Shown here: positions 56,129-64,000 of the stretch, one piece after another
Layout: every line of letters starts with the position of its first letter
How positions within the stretch are numbered: position 1 is the first letter of the stretch
Assembly: GCA_035578905.1 (NCBI GenBank)
Contig: JAQJVL010000125.1
Span: 1,102,898-1,166,897, forward strand
Direction of reading: 5' to 3'
Length of the DNA stretch: 64,000 bases
Origin: Stictocephala bisonia
Lineage: Eukaryota > Arthropoda > Insecta > Hemiptera > Membracidae
Made by a program: the position numbers and the translations under genes
Notes under the pieces: generated by a model
The model's database searches: none
Told to the model about the DNA's origin: nothing
Seen by the model: only the letters and a program-made list of their open reading frames with translations

Positions 56129-57948
56129 TGAGACCTGCATTTAATTTTTTAAGCTGTAAAACAGCTGAAATCAGATGTTTACCTAAACTTTATTGTTGTA
56201 CTAATCAGCTGATTTTAGAATATCACGAATTATTCTATTACTATCAGCTGTAACATGTGTGTTGCACATTGTATATTTTTAATTCAATTTTTAAGAAACA
56301 CTATGATTTGTGGTTTTTAATATAACTATTGGTTTATGAGTTATTTAGGATTTAAATTTTTAAATGGCCAACATTTTGCAGCTTATGATACAAGAAAACC
56401 AAAATGTTTTCTCAATACTGCAATTTATGTTATGAAGACACAGGACAAATTCCAGCTTAGTAAAATTTTGGTATATATAAATTTAAAAATAAAAAAATCG
56501 CGGAAGCAACGATAACCGAAGTATTTAGATTACTTTCATACGGTATTTGGGATTCTAAATGAACCGGAAATAATAACAAAGAGAGATTATCAGATAGTTC
56601 AGAGACACCCTCAATTTTGCAAAATTTTAATTATTTTATGAAAAAGAGTTATTTAATTTTTACATTTTCCAGCAACTAGTACGGTTTATGATTAGTTCAC
56701 TACTGTAGACTGTAATAATATAAGCGTCACTGTTACTATTAGTGTGATCAATGGTTTTGGACCTGGGGTTTGACTTAGGACAGAAAAAAGTTTTAAAAAA
56801 ATCATTTTTTATTAACTGTGAACCATTAGCACCATTGATAAAAGAGATTGTAAACTGAAGACGCTTGTCTTCTTCAGGCCTACCTTACGTGAGGCGTGCT
56901 GACGTGAAAAATGTATTGCTCAATGAAGTCTAGTAGCAATATGATGCCTTACAAATATATATAAATATATGGACTTCATATCAAACATACAAATCAGGTA
57001 CAACCTTGCATTTAAAAGTATAGCTGTACAGTGGTGATGACCCACCAACCCACCCATGTACCTTTTTTTAAATTATGATTTCTATAAAACTGGTGTTCTT
57101 TTTTCATTCTCAAACTCAAAACTTACAATATTTCCAACATCTAAATATTTTATTTTTTAGTTTCTAAACAAAGCGTTATAATAAGATGCATTCCCCTTCA
57201 AAAAATCTTGAAATGAAAATGCATTTTAAAATGGCAGTGACCTAATCCCGAATTTACTATTTTACACAATTAAAGGGTGTGCAATATATCTCTCACAATT
57301 TACAATATTCACATAGACTCATTTACTCAGATATAATATAGGATTAAAGTAGAAGCAAGTTTGGGCCTGGAAGATAATAGCTTCAGTAATCTTTGTTGAT
57401 GTAAACTGATCACTTTTGGACAAGGGATGACCAAAATAAATCCCCAATTAATCGCCAATCACCAGCACCAACTGAATAACACGGTCTTGTTTGCCCCTTG
57501 GAAACCATAATTAATAAAATTTTCATAAATAGAATTTTAAATTAAATGATTTACATAAATCACTAGAGGTGTATGTAATTAAAAGTGTTGCAATTAATAA
57601 TAATAATAGTTAATTGCTCGTGTTATATCAATCGTGATTAAATATTCGTAAAAACATTATTTTTAATTAATTGGTCTTAGTTAACCAGTTGTAATTAATT
57701 ATTTTAAATTGCACCAGTTATAACTATTGGGTCGTAATTAGCCTCATATTCAGTCCAAGCGATAGTTCTTATTGGGCATATTTTAAACAAATAATGGAAA
57801 ATCTTTAATTTTTTTGTTGTAACAGAAATGAGTTCATAAATAAATAAAAATTTCAATAATTGAACTAATACACCTGCAAGTAGTATTTAGGATATAGAGG
57901 TACGTGTTATGTAAGTTAAATTTTGCGCCTTCACCACGCTGTTTGGCT
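56129..57948. other. Gene-free AT-rich interval with one stray minisatellite unit
   Basis: A single degenerate 36-bp-type unit lies at about 57028-57061 (ACAGTGGTGATGACCCACCA, ACCCACCCATGTA), minus-oriented. Its G-run core is interrupted by CCAA. Otherwise no feature was recognised. Confidence 0.45.
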
Positions 57949-58186
57949 CACAGAGAAAAAAGGAAAAGGGGTCGCTTTCTTATTGCAAAGCGAATACTTC
58001 AGTGGCAGTTACAAATAGATTACATCTTTATACATCTGTAGTAATAATTACTACTCTTATCCTTGAGGATATGGTAGATATAAGGGATGTTCTGGCCCTA
58101 CATCTGTATGCTAAACTGGAGAAATCACTACTCGATACATACTTAGCACACTCTTCTTAGCGACCTCTGTTTTCTTCTTCTCTGTG
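57949..58186. mobile_element. CACAGAG MITE, copy c (238 bp)
   Basis: Left CACAGAGAAAAAAGGAAAAG then GGGTCGCTTTC; right AGCGACCTCTGTTTTCTTCT then TCTCTGTG. These are inverted ends of about 30 bp. This is the best-preserved copy of its family in the window. Confidence 0.8.
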
Positions 58187-59359
58187 GTTGTCCAATAATA
58201 TAGAGCTGCTGAAAGTGACGCCGACAGCAATTAATAATGTAATAAGATTCGAAAATTACTACTTTTGGCCTATTATAATATTTCTTTTTGACTTTGTTCA
58301 TCTCTACATTATTCTCATGTAACATAAAAATATATATAAAAAAATGTAACATCCTCCTTATTTTAATCAGTTGCGTAAATAGTCATTGAACCAAAAAGTA
58401 ACAATAAGTGGAGAACCATAAGGAGAATATGATGAATATTCTGGCTATTGTTGTGATACAACTTAAATAAATGTATTTATTTGTTAGATTTAAATGTTTA
58501 ATAGTTGTATGAAATATATTATTGGCTTTATTGCATCAGATATTCTTAAAAATACTTTTTAACTATAAATATTTTACGACAAAACAACTAAAAACTATAT
58601 GTATATGAATCCATAAATTAAAATAGGGAACCGAATATATTACATCGATAAAATGAAAATACAGTAATGGTATTTACTAATTATAGAACGATAATAATGA
58701 CTCTAGTCAGCAGTTGATGAATCTATGTCAATATACTTTATATCAATACCCTACAATACAAAATTTCACTAACTTTACCTTCCATATTTAACATGTTTAT
58801 ATAAATATGCCAATTGTAATGATTGTTGACCAATAATTATTGGATGGGATACATTTACACCATGTTAACGAAGGTTTCGTAAACATGTGTCATGTCTTTA
58901 TAAACGACAGCAAAACTAAAGAGTTATTGTAAAACAATATTAGTCACACATTTAACTAAATATGATAGAAATTCCCTTCTATACTGCTGAAAAAAACTAA
59001 ACAATAATTGAAGAAAATGCTGTACAAATCTTTAAATCATCGATTTCTTACAGACCGAATAACTAAAATTGTACGAATAAATATCATTAGTAAACTAGTT
59101 TAATTTATGACAAACATTTTATTTATTCAAACTAACAGGAACATTAATCAAATTTAACAGGAAATATTTTTTTTTTATTTTTACGAATAAAGCTTTATAA
59201 TACAGCTATTAAAAGGCAGTAACTGAGTATTGAACACCGCTTTGAGTTATAGCTATACCATGGCATTTCCCCACCTTATACACGCCTGCATATATTGCTA
59301 GGCAGTACGACTCACGTTTGTACACTGCATGAAGAAGCACACTAATACAATAAGGAGGC
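58187..59359. other. Gene-free AT-rich interval
   Basis: Nothing recognised. Confidence 0.4.
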
Positions 59360-59726
59360 CTTTTCCTTAAAATCACTACCACTACTTTTTCCGTTTCTTC
59401 ACTGCCTGTACTTTTTTATTGCAATTACAGTTAGGTTAGGTCAAGTTAGGTTAGGTTAGGTTAAATTAGGTTAGGTGGCTACTAAAGTTGGTCACAAACT
59501 GGTAAATCCAATGATTGATTACTTACCGCTGATTGCGCTTTCCGTGTGTAAGTTCTTGTAAAGCGATAAGATAAGGTCAGCGATATCGGATTCCTAGCGG
59601 ATAACGAATACCACAGTGGACGTAAAAATTATTGGGGAACAGTTTTTAAAGCAATAAAATATTTATCAAGTGGTAGTGAACTAACGGAAACAAAAAAAAG
59701 TAATAGTAGTGACTTAACAGAAAATA
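59360..59726 (-). mobile_element. CCGTTA MITE, copy 4
   Basis: Reverse-oriented. Its ends are CTTTTCCTTAAAATCACTAC and AGTAGTGACTTAACAGAAAA, with a second inner pair (CCGTTTCTTCACTGCC, GGTAGTGAACTAACGG). The core GCGCTTTCCGTGTGTAAGTT is preceded by the longest TTAGG-type run of the family (GTTAGGTTAGGTTAGGTTAA). Confidence 0.88.
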
Positions 59727-61227
59727 TTCCAATAAGAAAGTATTTTTATTAGGAAATAATGAATGTTTAACTAATTACTTTGTAAAAATTCATATTTTTT
59801 GTTTTTTATTTACCTATTGAGCTCAGCCAAGTGGATACCAAAGTGGTTAAGACACACTCAAGTTAATTTTGTGTAGTTTTCTGTTTTGTTTAGAATTTTT
59901 TTAAGGATGGTTATATTTCCGGTATACGAACTTAGACAGGTGTATTATATAAGCCAAATATCGATTACATCATAGAGTTTATGATATGACGTCATACGAG
60001 GGGATAACACAATGTCATGATGTTAATACACGACGCCGTAGAAATTGATAAGAGCACTAGAGAGCCTAATGGTTATATCTTTCTCTTTTTGAAAATAAAC
60101 ATCGTTATTCATTCTAACATTGCTACTGGTCGTTTACATTAGGACAGAGTACAAAATATATCTTAAGTATTGACTGGTATTTAAAACAGCTATTTGAATA
60201 TCAATATTGTACTAAGCAAATTTTTGCGATGCACTTTACTGTCAATTAATTGCAAAAAAAACGTAAATAATCAATATTCAAAATAGTAAATAAAGAATAA
60301 ATGAGTATTAAATGAAATAAATAAATCAAAATAATACAGTAATTTATTTGTATGCGTTTCTAAACAATATATAAGCTCATTAGTTTCACTCCCATTTTTT
60401 GAGATGTGTATATATTTAATGAGTCTTTAGTTCCCTTTTGTAAGTGTATCTAGTCGTGTACATAGACCATCCTATCCAATCATTATTAGTCAACAATTGT
60501 TACAAGTTACATATTTATGGAAACATGTGAAATACAGAGGCAAGCGTTAATTACTTTCTTAGTGGGATGTCAATATCAACTTTATTGACATTTTGTCAGT
60601 CTACTGAATGCAATTCGTAATATGTTTCTAGAATAAATTAAAAAAATACTATTTAACTTTTATTTTATCATTGTAATACAGTTTTTTTTATTTTAATTTT
60701 CCATTCATCTATATAGTTTTTGTGTTTGTTTGTTTGGATATGTTTAAAAAGTTATGGCTTAATTAACTATTGCTAAAATAATCAAGACAGTAAATTAAAT
60801 AATGAACCTGTGGAAAGCTTAAATATTATAAGTTAACATCCTTAAATATTATAAGGTAACATCCTTACATTTATTTAACGTTTCTCATAACTTTAATAAG
60901 ATTTGTTTTAATTTTATATTTACGGCGTTGTCTTTTTCCAATTAATTTATCTTGAAAAATAGTTTTATCTTTTTTGTTTTTTTATATTAAAGACTATTGA
61001 TATGGCTGGTTAAATAATAAATTTCCTATAAGAAGGTTACATGTAATATTAAATTCAAGCTGAACAGAACTCTCCATTAAATTTCCGCCTTGAGACGAAG
61101 CGTTTGAAACGCTAATTTCTCTAAGATGCGTGTACATTTTCGTTTTTTTACTTGCTCTTATAGAATATGAAATTGAGCTGATATTAAAGAACAAATTTAA
61201 AAAAATCATATTAAAAAAAATTGTAGG
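59727..61227. other. Gene-free AT-rich interval
   Basis: A short duplication occurs at about 60820-60868 (AAATATTATAA(G)GTTAACATCC / AAGGTAACATCC). Nothing else was recognised. Confidence 0.4.
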
Positions 61228-61612
61228 ACCTTATCCGTTAATTTACTGCTACTACGTTTTCCGTTACTTCACTACCGTACCATTACATTAGGTAAGAGTA
61301 CAAACATTACATTAGGCCGTACCATTACATTTTCATCCCACTTACGGTTCAGTTAGGTTACGTTAGGTGGCCACTAAAGTTGATCACAAACTGGTACATC
61401 CAATGATTGACTTACCGCCGTATGCCTCTCCGTGTGTAACTTCTTGGAAAACGATAAGATAAGGCCAGTGCTATCGGATTCCTAGCGGATAAGGAATACC
61501 ACGGGGCACGTAAAAATGATTGGGAACAGTTTTTAGAGCAATAGAATATTTATCAAGTGGTAGTAAGCTAACGGAATCAAAAAAAATATTGGTAGTGAAA
61601 TTATGGAAAAGA
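61228..61612 (-). mobile_element. CCGTTA MITE, copy 5
   Basis: Ends are CCTTATCCGTTAATTTACTG and TGGTAGTGAAATTATGGAAA. The inner inverted pair and the core (CCTCTCCGTGTGTAACTTCT, GATAAGATAAGGCCAG) are present. The TTAGG-type run is short (CAGTTAGGTTACGTTAGG), and a small ATTACATTAG duplication lies beside it. Confidence 0.88.
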
Positions 61613-62457
61613 TCCAAATCAAAATAAAAAAAATTGTGCTTCTCAAATCTCTCTGAATTATTCAACAAATTTTGATTGTTGGTGCATCTCAATGAGCCAG
61701 AAATGTCTTTTTAATTAATAAGAACATAAAATTTAACGAGTTTCAACATAAATCGCTGTTATGGTAACCAACGATACAACTTCATTAAGAGGATGCGACA
61801 CAATTTGCTATCCTCTAGGAGGCGAGGCCCATTTGAAGGACCCAATAAAAGTTGAGAGCCAAGACAGCGAGGGTGATTCATGGGCCGGGTGGATGTGGCA
61901 GGGGAAGGGGTTCAGATAAGGGATAAGTATTGATTAAAAATAAACCCTCATGAAATAGCTACAGGCTCGTTGGCGCTCACTCATCTGTTGCTGTTGGGGA
62001 ACCCCCCACAACACCCTACACAGATTGTCGGTCCATCAACCCCTCCCCCCCAGATACAAGGAAGTCAGTAAAATGAAAAAATGAATTGAAAATAAAATGA
62101 TAAACTTCAAAATATACGAATTTTTAGGTAAGAACAGGCATTGTCATATTGTTCATGAGGTAGTTTTTTTTAATAAAAAAAATGAAAAAATGAAAAAATG
62201 TAAATGAAAAAAATTAAATAAAATGAACGAAAAAAATACAATTATAAGGCTTCAATGTTTCTACTACATTTTGCTGGTGGATTATTAGTAGGTATATTAA
62301 TTGATTTCTTAATTAGCATATTACGTGCTGGCAGATATTAAACATTAGTGATTGGCGCACAACAAAAGTAATTTGTTATTATTTATATGGGCATAATTTT
62401 GGCTTGCATATGAAATATTATTTCTTTAGAAGGAAAATCTAACGATATTAAAAAACT
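61613..62457. other. Interval with a GC-moderate block at 61785-62050
   Basis: The block (GAGGCGAGGCCCATTTG, GTGATTCATGGGCCGGGTGG, GAACCCCCCACAACACCC) has no frame and no other copy. It may be a conserved non-coding segment (inference only). An A-rich stretch follows at 62165-62240. Confidence 0.25.
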
Positions 62458-63108
62458 TACTAGGGGACTACCTAGCACGCTTCACGTGCCAACTCCGTCA
62501 CTCACTGTACTCTTCAAACCTCGTTCTTCGGCCTTGGCCAGTGGCTTTTGACTACAAATAATAGTAGGTTAACTGCATAACGCAAAATCACAATAATCAA
62601 TTTATTTACAGTATCTCACTCACACTACTTGCGTTGCTATATATTCATTAGTATAAACACAAAATGATACTACATAGCCTATTTCAAACGTGTTCATTTA
62701 TTTTGATTTAGTTTAACAGCAGAAAAATAAAGAAAATAACTATATTATATTACCAATGAAACCTTCTAGCCCAGTATAATCGAATGTGAATAAAACCATT
62801 ATTCTTAGACTCTTATGTATCCTTACAACCCTCTGTGATATAACATTACGAAGGATCTATCATCATCAATATTACAAACACCATTGTTTACATGCCACAA
62901 GCTGTTGAAGATTTTGGAAAATCATTATTTATATTTGAACAGCTGTTACTTGGAATAGGATTCCCATACCATTCAAGGTAAAAATTTTGAATAATAAAGA
63001 CCTTAATGCACAACTACGAACAGAATCAAATTTTTTGACACCTCAACTGTTTAAATTGGTCAAGAAATTAGGGTGAAGTTGCGTTGTCAAAAAACGGCTT
63101 CACGTATT
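62458..63108 (+). repeat. Dispersed repeat family K, copy C
   Basis: The 5' hairpin GCACG-CTTCA-CGTGC and the middle and 3' blocks (CACTCACACTACTTGCGTTG, TTTCAAACGTGTTCATTTAT, TTGACACCTCAACTGTTTAA) match the copy at 3243-3945 through their common 3' end. Confidence 0.75.
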
Positions 63109-63776
63109 TTACACTAGGAGGGTTGAACTGGGCAATAACGATTTTGTGATAATTTATAATAAAGAGTATTTTGATAACATGACGAGGGAGAAGGCATATT
63201 AACAGTTAACCAATAACATTTTAACTGCTACCATTGTAACGTTACCAACAGTCAAGAGTTCCTCTACCATATTAGTTTGTACGAGTCACTGTTATTTTGA
63301 CTTGGTGACGTGAATGTTTATCCGCTGACTTCAATATTACATTTCCTGGACAATCTCGGCCTCAAATGCTACCAGATGTATGTATAGTAGTATTTTGTCT
63401 GATGATAGGTTAACATTTTTGTCTAAAAGAGAAAAATGAATTATTTTGAAGAATTGATTGTTCATATTTTTGATGAGCAGGTAAGGGAAAGTTCTGGAAA
63501 TATAAGAAATTCAACAAAAGCAGTACACTAGAATTCTTTAAAACTATTAATATTGTAATATATAATATATAATCTATTGTAAAGAAAAAAAGAAAAAATG
63601 CTCAAAGATGGCCCTACCCAACCAACATTTTAAAAATTAATAATCCATTATACTAAGTAAAATTTAAATATTTTCTCTTTTATTTATGATTTAACCTATA
63701 TAAATTTTCTCAAAAACAAATTCTGTACAATCTATACTTAGTTTTTTAATTAGCGTAATACGTGTTGGTACATATA
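63109..63776. other. Gene-free AT-rich interval
   Basis: Nothing recognised beyond AT-rich and TA-repeat texture near 63545-63570. Confidence 0.4.
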
Positions 63777-63925
63777 CAGTACAAGTAAACGTCACACAAC
63801 AACAAAATTATTACAATACAAGTACAAAATGCACGAATATTAAGGCGATCGATTTCAGTGAACCACGATCACCATCGTCATACCAGAGAGATTCACACAA
63901 AAGAATTCACTTCTATTGTGAATCC
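63777..63925. mobile_element. Tc1/mariner-type MITE, partial second copy
   Basis: Starts CAGTACAAGTAAACGTCACA after TA and continues with TACAAGTACAAAATGCACGA and GGCGATCGATTTCAGTGAAC. Over this length it matches the right arm of the 38281-38573 element read in reverse. The second arm is not recognisable, so one end is lost or diverged. Confidence 0.75.
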
Positions 63926-64000
63926 TTCTATTACTTTTGTAATCTATACTTGTATATTTTACTTTATGTTTTTATTAGCCAATTAAGTTCCTAACAAAGT

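Noticed and set aside
1..64000. Endogenous viral sequence
   Set aside because: No polymerase, capsid or envelope motif was recognised in any frame listed or read.

Overview
This is 64 kb of AT-rich animal DNA, very probably from an insect. Runs of TTAGG, the canonical insect telomere unit, occur in several places; tRNA-derived SINEs, Tc1/mariner relics and many short palindromic DNA elements fill the sequence; and there is no operon-like packing. TTAGG runs argue against Diptera. A hemipteran or other hemimetabolous insect is a guess, not a demonstrated assignment. No intact host protein-coding gene is visible. The longest open frames (up to 435 codons) lie in tandem repeats whose unit length is a multiple of three. 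The window is best read as intergenic or deep-intronic DNA. One segment near 29.2-29.6 kb has features of a promoter plus 5' UTR exon on the minus strand.

Layout. 0.3-13 kb: a broken DUF4817-type transposase (340-1295), a 360-bp tandem duplication, copies of several dispersed families, and a 220-bp palindrome (7.25-7.47 kb). 13-21 kb: a G-rich 36-bp minisatellite joined to TTAGG repeats, a 3-kb satellite of about 70-bp monomers with a local three-monomer higher-order repeat, a SINE, and a 440-bp palindromic element with a duplicated end. 22-26 kb: a second SINE family and a 2-kb array of about 127-bp units split by a SINE fragment. 26-38 kb: mostly unique AT-rich DNA, the promoter-like segment, a 5 x 20-bp array and dispersed repeats. 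38-43 kb: a Tc1-type MITE, a TA microsatellite, the largest 36-bp minisatellite array (about 35 copies), a 96-bp array and further MITEs. 43-52 kb: a nearly complete Tc1 element with both terminal inverted repeats and a dead transposase, nested SINE/pogo-like insertions, and a SINE inside a MITE. 52-64 kb: a 41-bp G-rich array, a strong hairpin, and more copies of the same MITE families.

The elements interact as a genome-evolution record rather than a pathway. Non-autonomous elements (SINEs, MITEs) far outnumber autonomous relics. One MITE family carries TTAGG repeats internally in at least six insertions. The 36-bp minisatellite, found at four separated loci, keeps a core able to form a four-tetrad-run G-quadruplex. 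All family names here are descriptive; no database search was possible.
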